Assembly: GCF_001039355.2 (NCBI RefSeq)
Contig: NW_019774380.1
Span: 181,176 to 245,175, forward strand
From: Lingula anatina
Taxonomy: Eukaryota > Brachiopoda > Lingulata > Lingulida > Lingulidae
Length of the DNA: 64,000 bases
Direction: 5' to 3'
Below the pieces are notes generated by a model. The model did not search any database. It had not been told where the DNA came from and saw nothing but the letters and a program-made list of their open reading frames with translations. Of the stretch, positions 53,301 through 64,000 are shown piece by piece; position 1 is the stretch's first letter; every line of letters begins with the position of its first letter. The position numbers were made by a program, and so were the translations under genes.

Positions 53301-56300
53301 ATACTACGTTATATATATAGAAAATATAATTGTATTAAAACTGAATGTAATTAAGTTATGTAAATGAAATGGTTTATGTACTAACCTCTCGTATTCGACG
53401 ACTCATTTTCTCTTGTGACTCTTGTAACTAAAAAAAGATTGCAACGTTAATTAAAAGATATCATATTGTGAAAAAAACTTTCTTCGAAACAAATAAATTC
53501 TTAAAGCAAAGGTTTTCAAACATATCACCTGTAAATGTAAAATATCCTAAATATAAAACAAATAAAACGCACTCACATAAGTTTGAAAAGTACAACTCAA
53601 AATAATCACAAAGGTTTGTTCTCATTTTGTTCCCTTCATTTACTTTAAAATATACAAATATTATATACATTATATACAAATATTATATGATCTGCAATCC
53701 TTAGTACAGGTAATTCGCTAAAGGCTAGCAAAACCAACTTATAAGTTTCACCTACAAAGTTGCTCTTAGCAGTATTACGGTTGACTAAAGCTAATGAAGA
53801 CAGATTGAATTTATTTTCAAACTCCTAAAACTTTGATTTGTTTTGATTGGTCCAACTTCCTCATGCAGTGCCTTAAAAACTCACTACACTTTATATTCGA
53901 GAAATTAGGAAATCAATTTTCTGAAAAAGGAAGTCTAATTTTCTATTAACCCATTTTGCAATACTTAATGAATAACTGAAAAGCAGGCTGCTGTTTTGAG
54001 GAAGGCCCGCCAGTAAAAGCAAAAGAGCGTTTAAGAAAAATGAATTTCTGAAGGGTTTGTAACTAAGGGAAGTTACACAACGTCCTTCATTAAATCATAT
54101 CCGGGTAAACACACAACTTTCAAGCTTGAAGAGGGGAGTTACGACTTTTTTCTTATCTATGATTAACTGCATGATTCTTATTTGCAATTTCATCCTCCTT
54201 CGTTTACAATTCTTTTATCACCTCCAACTTCCGTGATGATTTGACAAACTTTAAATCATTACATTTTTCTTCCTGCAAACTAAAACCTAAAGAAGAATTG
54301 GATAGGGGGCTTTTTGATACGAATGTTAAATATATATATTCCCTTTTGATTTTAATATCACCATAAAGAGAAAATAGCATTGCAACAAGGAAGTCTTTTC
54401 GTTAAGATCATTATCACAGTGCTAAGGTAAAAGTTACGCAGGCTACGCCCTATGAGTAATGTTAAGCATATGGGCGGAGTCCTTCTTTAAAAGTTATTTT
54501 AAAATGGAAAACTTCATAAAACTTTATTTATGGAAGTAACGTGGGCGTAAAAATTGTAGTTGACTAGAAAGAGAACGCGTAAGTGCAAATTCAGAAAACG
54601 ATATATAGCGTTGAACATGAGATATGTCGTTCTCGCCCTTAGAATAGTTTGTACAAAAGTGCGTCTGATTGTGTTTTGTGTTTGTGCGCGTGCGTGCTTT
54701 GGGGCTGAGAGTGCGTGTAAAATAGACACCTGTTTCACTTGTCTCAATTTTGAGTATTTGCAAGTACTTCTATACACTTCAGAACGTGATTTTCCTTCCC
54801 GTCTTGCATTAGACGACTGAGTCATCCATTTTTCCTTTAGATCTACTTAACATCATCGTAACGACCAAATGTGTTTAGTCATGAAGTTTTGTCGCTATAA
54901 ATGCCCCAGTTCACACTTGCAAAAAGCAAGACAACATTCTGTAGTTTTCACAATGCTTTTGGTATCTACTAATATTTGGATTTTCGATGCGCTGTATGCC
55001 CCAGCGACCTCCAAGTGCTTAAATACATGAAATTGGCCAAGTTTGAAAAAAGTGATGTTTTAAATCAGTTTCCTACATATGTACTTTTTTTCATTCACAT
55101 GTCGGTTTTTTATTAGTTAAGAGGGTATGAGATGAATGCACGCCTTGCGGAGAAGTGCAGAACTGCACGTAAAATATTCCAATGGTATCGCAAAATGAAT
55201 AAATGATTAAACTGTCGATAAATCAATCACTCAAACTGACGACAAAAATCCCCATAGTTGTGATACCAGTGATAAGAATGTACTAAATTTATAACTGATG
55301 AATTTTTATAATCATTGCTGTACCAGGACGACAAAGCATTTATAAGTGGCTCACTGCCAAAGGGTAATTTTTTCTTTAAAACTGCCCCTCCCTGAAAATA
55401 AAATAATTGAAAAAATATATTCAGCAAATTGAACACCGAAATGATATCTTTAAAAGAAAAAAGAAAAGTTTTTCATTATTTCAGTAATATACAAATATCT
55501 TACCTTTTTTAATTCAATTCCGAGTCCTTTCTTTTCATCTTCTAGCCGTGAAATAATCTCGGAGAGCAGACGTTGTTCATTCTTCGCGTTCCCGTTATAC
55601 GAGTATGAAAGACTTGGATCTGTTTGTGTCTCAGCAACCCTTCCTACCGAAGTTATTTCATAATCATTGTTTATTTGATTTGGGTGTTCTCTGAATTTCT
55701 GATCTGGATCGTCTGTTGGTGAATTTATCTCGGCATGACTACGCACCTGACACGGGTTAACCTCGAAATTGGACGGCAATATTGTTTGAGGTGCACAGTC
55801 CGTTGCACATTTGTCGGGTGCTGGTTTGCTTGCGTGAGATTCACTTTCCAACCGACTTAAATTGGAAGTACTGTTCTTAGCGGGCTTATTTTGAATGCTT
55901 TTTCTGGGTGTTATTGGCGGCCGCTTGTTTTGAGAATTGCCACGCTTCCCCAATAGACCATCACAAATATTTTCGGTAACAATTTCTCGCTCATTGCTTT
56001 CTACGTCAGTGCCAGTTTCAGTTTTTGGCTTTACGTTGAATGGTGAATCAAGGTTGGTTTTTTCTGTTGCTTCATTAAGTTGTTCTTCAGTACTTAGAAA
56101 CTCATTGAGGCTATTATCAGAAAGGCTTTGATATGCAGCATCGGGGGTGCCAGAACGGTCACTGAATGATTCAGGTCTTTTACAAGGCGCCCCTTTTCCT
56201 GTTAACTTCTGGTCCGAGGCGACGCTTTTTGGAACCTCTAAACCACCACTTTCAGCGGGAATAATTGCATCTAACTGATGACCGCCCATACTTATTTGTT

Positions 56301-56604
56301 CTGAGTTTTTGTACGTAAAGAATTTGTTAGATTGTTTGTTGTCCCTGCCCTTTTTGGTAGTCTCTTTTGCAAGACTGAATAACGATAATGCCTCATCGTA
56401 TCCGCTGTCCCGAGATTTAGAGTGCGACACGGCATAAGGCCTTCTCTTTATAACGTGTGGATCAGTTTCAGCTGAATGCAACTCGGGGACGCTCAGCGCT
56501 GTCTCTGTCAGCATTTCGCTTTCGTGCTCGAGATGACTGCGGTTTAATTCACCGGATCCGCAAGTCTGGAGTTGGGATTTTCTCTGACTCTGGTGGCAAG
56601 ACAT
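50309..56604 (-). CDS. UBAN-like coiled-coil protein with C-terminal zinc finger, paralog 2 (TNIP/NEMO/optineurin-like)
   Basis: Exons on the - strand: 56604-55504, 53427-53386, 52856-52731, 52449-52213, 51488-51333 and 50596-50309 (TAA), all phase 0, giving 649 residues. The first exon is a long disordered region with RDSGYDEALSLFS, ending in a coiled coil (EQRLLSEIISRLEDEKKGL). Exon 3 has EEANREWASYDAQREKYVQN, matching the block in paralog 1. Exon 4 contains QCTKDFEAERGDRERAESKV, a clear UBAN motif (DFEAER at 474-479). The last exon ends in a C-X2-C-X14-H-X3-C finger (residues 625-647) nearly identical to that of paralog 1. The 52-residue exon at 51333-51488 has no counterpart found in paralog 1. 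The predicted role is ubiquitin-chain binding and control of NF-kB or autophagy-type signalling. The exact subfamily (TNIP versus NEMO/OPTN) is not settled. Confidence 0.84.
51130..51249. mobile_element. Tc1/mariner-type MITE with perfect terminal repeats
   Basis: TATTGTTTTTCTTTTTATCA at 51128-51147 is the exact reverse complement of TGATAAAAAGAAAAACAATA at 51232-51251. Treating the outer TA as the target duplication gives a 120-bp element. It lies in the last intron of UBAN paralog 2. Confidence 0.8.
51611..51905 (+). repeat. 146-bp tandem duplication in an intron of UBAN paralog 2
   Basis: Two head-to-tail copies (51611-51756, 51757-51905) start GTATTGAATGACACTGACGG and end TGTACTTTAAAAAGTA. 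They are almost identical apart from the C-rich tract, so the duplication is recent or a local assembly artefact. Confidence 0.85.
53428..55503 (-). other. Long first coding intron of UBAN paralog 2
   Basis: About 2.1 kb, AT-rich, without an exon I can support. The open frames at 54514-54825 and 55227-55436 lack domain or splice support. Confidence 0.55.
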
Positions 56605-56952
56605 GGTTTCCGTTCCTAGCTGCGGTCTGTCCGTGATATGGGAAAGGAGGGATTTGTTTTGGTTTTGGTTTTCCGGGGAAATGGATGAACGAGTTGGAAT
56701 TGTTCTAAAAAAAGAGGGAGATAAGATAGGTTAAATCACCATGATAAGTTAATTTAATCCAAGAGATAAAACGGATTCAGTAACAGAGTGATAAAATAAG
56801 CCAGTTTTGATATCAAAACCGAGTTACTAAATATAAAAATTATCTCACGCGCTATCGCTAGTATTTTTGTGCAAAGGAGAAAAATTGCAGTGCAAAATTT
56901 ACCTGTTTTTTTTTTTTTTTTTTTTTTCAATACCAAAATTAGATTTGAAAGT

Positions 56953-57045
56953 AAGCGGGACAGACATTTAAGCCGGTAAAGCTGACAGCTATCTAGTGAG
57001 ACTCCTCACGGGGATAGATCGATCTAAAATCTGTGGGAATGCAGT
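56953..57045 (+). mobile_element. Half copy of the 8750-type MITE
   Basis: Matches the right half of the family (GCGGGACAGACATTTAAGCC, GGGGATAGATCGATCTAAAA, ATCTGTGGGAAT). The left half is absent, replaced by a poly(T) tract (56914-56937) and unrelated sequence. Confidence 0.75.
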
Positions 57046-57984
57046 CTTATTCAGTCATTACTACAGCTGGCTTCCTTTCACAGTCACTTAGGCCTATGAG
57101 CTCCAATGCAAACATTGGAAATTCCCAAAATTCTATAATCTTCTCTACCTTCTTGGAAAAATCTATCAGTTTGCATGTTTTTCAGTATATTTGGACTACG
57201 CCTCTCGTCTTTACATATTTTCCATCCGAAGTGCACTAAGCAGGATTTTTTTTCTGCATTTATTACCGAAACCAGCATACGATGACCTTTGAAAAGCCCT
57301 GTAAAGACGCCGTTGGGAGTTCAGTCACATGATAGCATCGCCATGGCGCTCTCTCTAAACTCTACTATTAGTCAAATGCACAGTATGCTATATAGCAGCC
57401 TATCATGTCCTTGTAAAATAGCCAGCACTTTGTCCTAATTGGATAGCGTGCAATTTTTTAACTAGGTGGTCACAATAATGCGCGTGCACATGTATTTTCC
57501 TGTAATGCCCGTAACTATGCCGTCGACCTTAGTCCACCTTGTAATATAATTATGTTAAATCAACAGGCGTAACTAGGTCATCGTGCGGTGCAATTGCACC
57601 GTTCAATCTGCGTGCATTTGAACCTGCAGCAAAAGCCATGTTTTGAAGAAATAAACGTATTCCAATAATACTTACGTTTTCCAGAATTGTATAACGAAGG
57701 CGCGACTGCATCAACGGATTTTTAAACACTGGCACAGATCAAAGTTTATTTTACTCAGTGGAATTTTTTCTATGCTATTTTTAGAACAGGTATTTCCACC
57801 AACAGAAAACAGGTGACTCTGGGAAAATTACTTATTCACAAGTATCGCTAGTCTTTCATTAGCTCAACAGATAAGCTTTTATCTCTCCTTATTAAAACAA
57901 TGAACCAATATTCCACAAAACGTTTACACAAAATCCAGGCAATGTCACCTACCGACTACTTTATGACAGTCTCGATCATGTTTT

Positions 57985-58230
57985 CTGGTCTCTGGAAGCC
58001 ATGTTGGGTGTAAATAGTCGTCAGCATTGAAAAAAAACTAAAATTTGTGACAAATAATATGAAAACTGATCAACTAGCAGATTAATTGAGCTTAGCATTA
58101 AATATTTGCATCTATTATTATTATTATATCTTTTTGGTCACAATCAGCAAGCCAAAAATAAACTTTCCATTGTGACCTTACCTTAAAAATCCATTAACTC
58201 ACTTCCAGTACAGTGGATATGAGTCACTTT
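57985..58230 (+). repeat. Dispersed repeat, copy 1
   Basis: Aligns in the same orientation with 59724-59956. Shared blocks include GTGACAAATAATA/CTGTCACAAATAATA, TTGAGCTTAGC and the CAATCAGCAA-CCAAAA-TAAACTT block, ending in TGAGTCAC. Confidence 0.7.
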
Positions 58231-58463
58231 TAACATTTTTAGCCTGGTTTGCAATTGGGTTTTATTACGTGTAGTATTTCAAACTATGCTTCGTCATGAA
58301 TAATTTGTTTCTGGTCGTGATAGGATACTTGGGGTTAAGCATCAAGCATTTCTTGTTTGAGATTGGGATGTGGAAATTTTGTGACACTATCTCTTTAAGT
58401 ATTTTAATAAATATTGACATTCCCTGTTAATCCTTGTCGAGACCACCTCTTATTTTGTCGAGT

Positions 58464-58465
<2 letters not shown>

Positions 58466-58502
<37 letters not shown>
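58466..58502 (+). repeat. (CT)n microsatellite
   Basis: An uninterrupted CT tract. Confidence 0.92.
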
Positions 58503-58506
<4 letters not shown>

Positions 58507-58751
58507 GATAATATCCTATACACGAGTTAAAGTAAGATAAGAAAAGAATGAAGAATGAGGTATGAAAAGAAGAAGTATGGCCGCATTCTTCCGCTTACAC
58601 ATTATTCACAAATCAAGACTTTAACACATGTTACACAGTCAAGGTATCTATCCATCCATCCATCCATTTATTTGTCCGCTTATCCACACAGCTATCCAGG
58701 CACATATCCGTTATCACCCACACACCCATCACTTCAAGCGTTTTCTGTTAT

Positions 58752-58873
<122 letters not shown>

Positions 58874-58904
58874 CCGGGGATAAAATGTAATGTATGTGCA
58901 CAGA

Positions 58905-58990
58905 GATTCCATGGTAAAAGGTCCACTTTTTCAGAAAAAGTCACACGCCCCCCCCCCCCCACCAACTTTGAAATTGCTGGCTACGGACCA
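58905..58990 (-). mobile_element. Fragment of the GGCCCGTAGCCAG MITE family
   Basis: In reverse complement it reads GTCCGTAGCCAGCAATTTC and TTTTTCTGAAAAAGTGGACC, matching the left half of 32509-32647. A C-tract lies where the G-tract of that copy sits. Confidence 0.75.
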
Positions 58991-59723
58991 TAGTCTCTCT
59001 ACTTAACATTTACCCACAGTTTTGCATTTGCAATTATCCATTTATACTGACCACGGGAAGACAACTTCCCCTACATGCATGAGAGGCAAAGACACAACTA
59101 AAATATGGCTAAATACGGTTAAGAGGTAGTAAAACATTGGAAAAATCATCATGCCAGCACACCTGCTCACAGCTCTCGTCTGGGAAGTGTTTTGTTGCAG
59201 AAACACAATAATGTTCTGAGGATGGAACAAATACCTCTGGCATGAGTTGGAGTGTGCAATGCAGAGGAGAACTAACCCCCTTATAATCGGGACCAACACC
59301 CCAAGCTCTTCAGGAAGAATGGGATAATATTCCACAAAACAGAATTGTTACCCTTGTTGAAGGCTTGTCACGCCGCCTACAGGAGATAATTGCAGTTCGC
59401 TGTAGACACACACGCTATTAGACACGGGACCCTCAACGAACACATTGCAATGCTAATTGTGTGTAAATTTGGTGATATTCGGTGGCGTCTTTTCAATTGG
59501 ATTTGAGGGGTTACATGTTACAAGTGTTAGTAAATGATATAAAATATGGATATTTTCGCCGTTATTTTGTATTTTCTAAACCATTAGTCATGTAAGATAT
59601 GGTATGTGGAATAAAAAGCACTGTTTATAGCAATATATATACACATGTGAGGTGATCATTCGTAAATAAAAGCACATGGAATCAGGGGTGGGACAACCTA
59701 TTTGACCAGTGTTGTATATTTTA

Positions 59724-59956
59724 AGCTTTGGAGACCATATTGGGTGTCAACAGCGTCATAACTAATAAAAAAAACTTAAATCTGTCACAAATAATAAGAT
59801 TAAATTATCAACCATCAACTTGATTGAGCTTAGCGCCAAATATTTATATCAACTACATATCTTTTGGTCTCAATCAGCAATCCAAAAGTAAACTTCCCAT
59901 TTTAACTTCGTAGCTTTAAAATCAACAATCTTCCAGTGGATACAAGTGTGAGTCAC
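59724..59956 (+). repeat. Dispersed repeat, copy 2
   Basis: Diverged direct copy of 57985-58230, 1.5 kb away. Confidence 0.7.
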
Positions 59957-61611
59957 AAGATAACAACTGTTCGTTCTAGGGAAAAAATTGCCTTGGGCAT
60001 ATGACGATTTTCCCGAAGTAACCAATGGTTAATGAATGCATCCGGACATTGAAAATTATTCCGTTTTTTTTTTTTTTTTTTTTTTTTGGAATAATCTCTC
60101 AAGAGAGAGAAAGTTGAACGTGGGTTAGCCTTCTTATGAGAGGAAGTTTTCGTGTTATATTTTAAGGTTTGATTTTTCCCTTTTGTTATTCTTTTCCATT
60201 TCTTCTTTACCACATTGGCACTTGTCGTTAAGTAATATGATTAAATTTGAAGGTATCCTATCTGGATTTTTCATTAAAAAGGGTTATTTTCTCAAACTCT
60301 CGAATTATTGTCCCACTCGTCCCTGTACTTGGATTTGTTTTACGCAATTTTTAATTAAACAATTCCTTTCTAATTTAAGTATACGTTTCCCGTGATGTTT
60401 AGACCGCCATGCATTCCTGTACATTTCAGAAGGTAATATCGACATCAGGTTGTTTTTTTTTAGGTATATTATGGGTTTTAAGGTCAGTTTTGTGACCGAT
60501 TAGGAGTAATGCAGGATATGTAGACAATTATAAATATGATTTTGGGACAGTTTTAAACACAGATAACATACATACCTTTACATTTCTGTATTTAAACGTT
60601 ACTACCGGGGAACACATAAATGTAAGGTTTATTTCCCCAAAAACTTCGCATCAAAAATTTATCATACGCCCACGGGTTGAGATATGCCGGTGTTTTTGTC
60701 AGATGAAAATTTTTAACATTAAAAACGCATTTTAAGATCCTTTTAACATTGGATATTTAAGGCACATTAAAATAACGCACATTACGTAATTACCGCTTTG
60801 GCTATCAGTCACCAACTAGTTTTACTGGATACAGAATATTCAAAGTAGGCTGCTAATTGAACTAAATGCCCCAGAGTCAAAATAACACAAGATAACCAAA
60901 TTCGTCATTAAATGCATGGACCATGTCGATTTGCATAAGAAAGTGCATTTAGACTCCATAAGCGTGACGAAGAGCCATTAGGACCAATCGCAATGCGTAG
61001 CTGCATTATTCACGACAATATAGAGAGAGAAAACGGCGATTTAGGCAACATAATACACCTGTTCTATATTCTATGTGAAAGGGACACGTGCGTGTTTGTT
61101 TGTGGCTGTTTTGCAGTTGTCTTATGACGGGTCTGGGTCTTACCACTTCTGTGTAACAAGGACAAACACCAGGTGAGTTTGAAGGTATATATAGTTGTAT
61201 ATCTCCCCGTGCCTTGGTCTAATTGGATATCTTGTTGATTTGTTATTTCAACACGGCCCTAAATAATAAATATCTGATAGCAGATTAAGTTGACAGGTGC
61301 TATCTAAGGACCCTTGCGCCATGGGTCTAACGTAGAATATTTTCCTGTCTTTGTACATTGTGTCATTTTGTCACCTCTGCATGGCTCTATGACGACCTTT
61401 AACCAGATGAGCTGACAGGCGAATGTCTTAAATCTCATCGTTAGAGTTCCCATATGCACACAGTGCTGCATGTCCACCGGGTACACACACAGGCCCTCAC
61501 GCACTGATGGCAATATTATCCCACATCTACATTTGCATATTTCTCTGATGACTGGATGCGTGACCTCGTGTCATTTGCTACATATAAGCGATATTGCTCG
61601 TGCTTGTTGCC

Positions 61612-61616
<5 letters not shown>

Positions 61617-61661
<45 letters not shown>
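61617..61661 (+). repeat. (AC)n microsatellite
   Basis: About 22 uninterrupted AC units. Confidence 0.95.
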
Positions 61662-61662
<1 letters not shown>

Positions 61663-62235
61663 CAAAAACCGAGATCCGCCAGGGGCATATTGCACTTTTG
61701 TCAACCCTCGGAAACCAAACTAATTTCACGTAGACGATAAGAAATTAGACCGCGGTGGATATGTGTATCACTCCAATTAGCCATTTGAATGAAAGAATAA
61801 TACAAAACAGTACACCCTGTATGTTGCATCCTAATAAGAACGTGATGATATTGCAAACTCTGTCAAGACAGGGACTTCTTTGAAACGAATTTAAGTCCAA
61901 CATTTGACGTCAGACGACCAGCTGATAATAGCTACCCTATTTGCGCCGAAGACCCCCCCCCCGTATGACAGATCTTATTGGCATATAGCACTACTACAAG
62001 TGTTTCTACTAACATTTGGCAATGTTGAGGGGGAAAAAGAAAAGGAATAATGGTAAAAGAGGTAAAAATATCTGATGACGCCTGTTATTCCTAATTCCTT
62101 TCAAAGATAGTTCCTGTTTAATAGATATATATCTAGGCTTGTTTTAACAAAATAGAAAAAGCATGTCTATAAGACATTTTTATGAGACGACTAATTTCTA
62201 GTTTTACAGCAGACCTAGGTTCTACATCCCTGAAG

Positions 62236-63456
62236 ATGGTCAATTCCATCCAGATCAAACGCTTCAACGCAACACTTGTCGTGATTTTCTTGGGTGTGGT
62301 CTATCTCATCAGCAAACTCTGGTTGTTTGAAGAAAAGCACCACAACGAACTAGAATCCAGCAGAGAGGCGAAAGCGTTTCAAAGGGTAGCGTCAAAATTA
62401 GAAGCAGACGCAAGGGACCAGTTTAAAGCTATCGTCAATAAGGTCTTTTTCGAATCCCGCTACGGCGACGGGAGCGACCTCTATGATTTATACAAAATTG
62501 GAGGTTTGCACACGCAGATGAGAGGGATGGAAATGATCGAAAATGGCAATATACGGATTTTTCGGGATCTTTCCGATGCTCTGAAAGATGTGGAAAATGT
62601 GACCCTTTCAAAAATTCCAAACCCTGACGGGAAGTACAACATGACGATTTTAACTTTCGCCAAAGCCGACTTAGGTACTTTGATATTTCTGTATGCTTCT
62701 TTATACGGAATAGCCAAAGCTAACAACCATGTGCCTCTGATATACATTGGGAATCCCATTCGGACGGATTTTAAGAGATTAAAGACAAATGTAACAAGCG
62801 TCTGGCAGCCAGGATTTAAGTACAAAAAAGTAACAGAGGCACCCGATTGCTGTCGCTATTATGAAGGCATGACAGATTTACAGAACGCTCATCTGGAACT
62901 AGTGGGGCATTTTAAATCGTGGCGATATTTTGAGCACGTGGAGAGCGACATTAGAGAGCAGTTACTTAACGGGAACATAGACCGCACCATAGCCGAGCGT
63001 TTCATTAAGAAAAACCGCCTGAAGCACAGCGTTCCCAAAGAAGCACCAACGATTGGGATTCACGTTAAGCGCACCCTCCGTCCAGAAATAAGCGTGAAAT
63101 ACGGCGACCGGCTGGCGCCAAAGGACTACATCTTACGCGCCATTTCTTACTTTCAGCGCAAGTTCCCTTCATCTTTATTCATAGTCACCTCAGACGACAT
63201 GTCTTGGTGTCGTAAAAATTTAATACTCAAAAACGTAGTTTTCTTAGACAAAGTGAGGAAAGCAGAGAGTATGGACCTGGCACTGCTGGTGTACTGTAAT
63301 CATACCATCCTGACTACAGGGCCCCTGGGGTGGTGGGGGGCCTGGATGAACAGAGGACAGGCAGTTTACTATAAAGACTGGCCGTTGCATGGGTCTGTCC
63401 TACACAAACAGGTGGAGGTTGGGGATTATTATTTACCGCATTGGATCGGGATGTGA
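62236..63456 (+). CDS. GT11 alpha-1,2-fucosyltransferase-like type II membrane protein
   Basis: A single open frame of 406 residues. The family transfers fucose from GDP-fucose to galactose in alpha-1,2 linkage in the Golgi. Seen here: a short cytosolic tail, one membrane segment (about residues 13-30, ATLVVIFLGVVYLISKLWLF), a stem, and a GT11-like catalytic region with ASLYGIAKANNHVPLIY, then TSDDMSWC (residues 318-325) and TTGPLGWWGAWMNRGQAVYY (360-379), which match conserved family motifs. The canonical HxRRxD motif reads HVKRTL (276-281), losing the first Arg and the Asp. Four N-glycosylation sequons are present (NVTL, NMTI, NVTS, NHTI). I chose the Met at 62236 because it directly precedes the membrane anchor; an upstream in-frame Met at 62182 lies beside a TTTTACAG acceptor-like site. 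AATAAA overlaps the stop. Activity may be changed or lost. Confidence 0.85.
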   Translation: MVNSIQIKRFNATLVVIFLGVVYLISKLWLFEEKHHNELESSREAKAFQRVASKLEADARDQFKAIVNKVFFESRYGDGSDLYDLYKIGGLHTQMRGMEMIENGNIRIFRDLSDALKDVENVTLSKIPNPDGKYNMTILTFAKADLGTLIFLYASLYGIAKANNHVPLIYIGNPIRTDFKRLKTNVTSVWQPGFKYKKVTEAPDCCRYYEGMTDLQNAHLELVGHFKSWRYFEHVESDIREQLLNGNIDRTIAERFIKKNRLKHSVPKEAPTIGIHVKRTLRPEISVKYGDRLAPKDYILRAISYFQRKFPSSLFIVTSDDMSWCRKNLILKNVVFLDKVRKAESMDLALLVYCNHTILTTGPLGWWGAWMNRGQAVYYKDWPLHGSVLHKQVEVGDYYLPHWIGM

Positions 63457-63461
63457 ATAAA
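63456..63461 (+). terminator. Poly(A) signal overlapping the fucosyltransferase stop codon
   Basis: The sequence GTGAATAAAG places AATAAA one base into the TGA stop. If used, the 3' UTR would be only some 10-30 bases. No closer alternative is seen before ATAATAAAAA near 63713. Confidence 0.5.
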
Positions 63462-63711
63462 GATGCGTTTTTCTGTGTCACTTGATGTTGTTGCTTTTAC
63501 TTAGATCTAAACTAAGAAAAAATCAATTATTTTCATAAATATTATCCAATCATGTTGATTTTCAAAAAACTGCTTTTTGTAACCTGCAAAAGCTACTTTG
63601 CAAATCTGATATAAAACAAATATCCCGTTTTGTTTTTTTTTCGATGCGCACCAGCTTAATTTTCGGATCTCTATATGAGCACCCGTATCGGACCAATCAA
63701 ATATGTCAAAT

Positions 63712-63845
63712 ATAATAAAAATAAGTCAAATATGTCCCACCCACTTGAATAGTTCCCCACGGGATATCTATTCAGTGTCTATTAGCGGATTAGACGGCAA
63801 GCTTTGTGGTGGGTCGTCATATTTGACCATAGGACTAGTTCAGGC
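63712..63845 (+). mobile_element. Diverged copy of the 33237-33388 MITE
   Basis: Shares CCCACTTGAATAGTTCCCCA-type sequence and GTGTCTATTAGCGGATTAGA with the copy at 33237. The terminal AATAGGGGACTAACTAGT repeats are eroded, with only GGACTAGTT left on the right. Confidence 0.7.
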
Positions 63846-64000
63846 CTACCCAACTACCAGACTCGGCACCGAATGATCCTGAATTCACCGGTAAATTGGA
63901 CCACACTACCCGTTTTCAAGGTGTGTGTGTGTGTGCATTACACAGTATCAGACGCGACACCGCTCTTGCCTAGTACGCGATGTGATAGTGACGATTCTCA

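Noticed and set aside
54514-54825. Open frames on both strands near 54.5-54.8 kb
   Set aside because: Short, overlapping, inside an intron of UBAN paralog 2, and without splice or domain support.
55227-55436. Possible extra exon (GGAVLKKKLPFGSEPLINAL) of UBAN paralog 2
   Set aside because: No usable donor in frame, and inclusion is not needed because the neighbouring exons already join in phase 0.

Overview
The window is animal nuclear DNA. Genes are split by many GT/AG introns, the sequence is AT-rich, microsatellites are abundant, and short palindromic transposons (MITEs) and a LINE fragment are scattered through it. The best reading is a polymorphic, probably marine, bilaterian invertebrate. 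I cannot fix the phylum from the sequence alone. There is no prokaryotic, plasmid or viral organisation.

Region 1 (1 to about 23.6 kb, + strand) is the body and 3' end of capicua (CIC), the HMG-box transcriptional repressor downstream of RTK/ERK signalling. Nineteen exons join in one open frame of 1,442 codons plus a stop; the N-terminal exons lie left of the window. The region is misassembled or duplicated. Six exons, including the HMG box, occur twice (1-4726 and 5708-10653). A second block of two exons is repeated either side of a 468-base N gap. Neither duplication can be spliced in frame, and the coding differences are nearly all synonymous, so both look like uncollapsed haplotypes. Copy B alone carries a 200-bp MITE just upstream of a splice acceptor.

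Region 2 (about 23.6 to 35.7 kb) has no gene I can support. It holds a 3.3-kb element with roughly 690-bp inverted arms, full-length MITEs with TTA target duplications, a nest of palindromic MITEs (32.4-33.7 kb), and one plausible TATA-type core promoter near 31.4 kb.

Region 3 (35.8-39.9 kb, + strand) is a five-exon gene for a 584-residue protein with about five C2H2/C2HC-type zinc fingers, two of them completed only by splicing.

Region 4 (40.4-56.6 kb, - strand) holds two tandem paralogs with matching exon architecture. Each encodes a coiled-coil protein with a UBAN-like ubiquitin-binding core (DFxxER) and a C-terminal C-X2-C-X14-H-X3-C zinc finger. This is the layout of TNIP/ABIN, NEMO and optineurin, regulators of NF-kB and ubiquitin signalling. 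The first paralog faces the zinc-finger gene tail to tail.

Region 5 (56.6-64 kb) is repeat-rich intergenic DNA followed by a GT11 alpha-1,2-fucosyltransferase-like gene (+ strand, 62236-63456) whose GDP-fucose-binding motif is altered.

No operon-like logic applies. The only functional linkage visible is the tandem pair of UBAN proteins.
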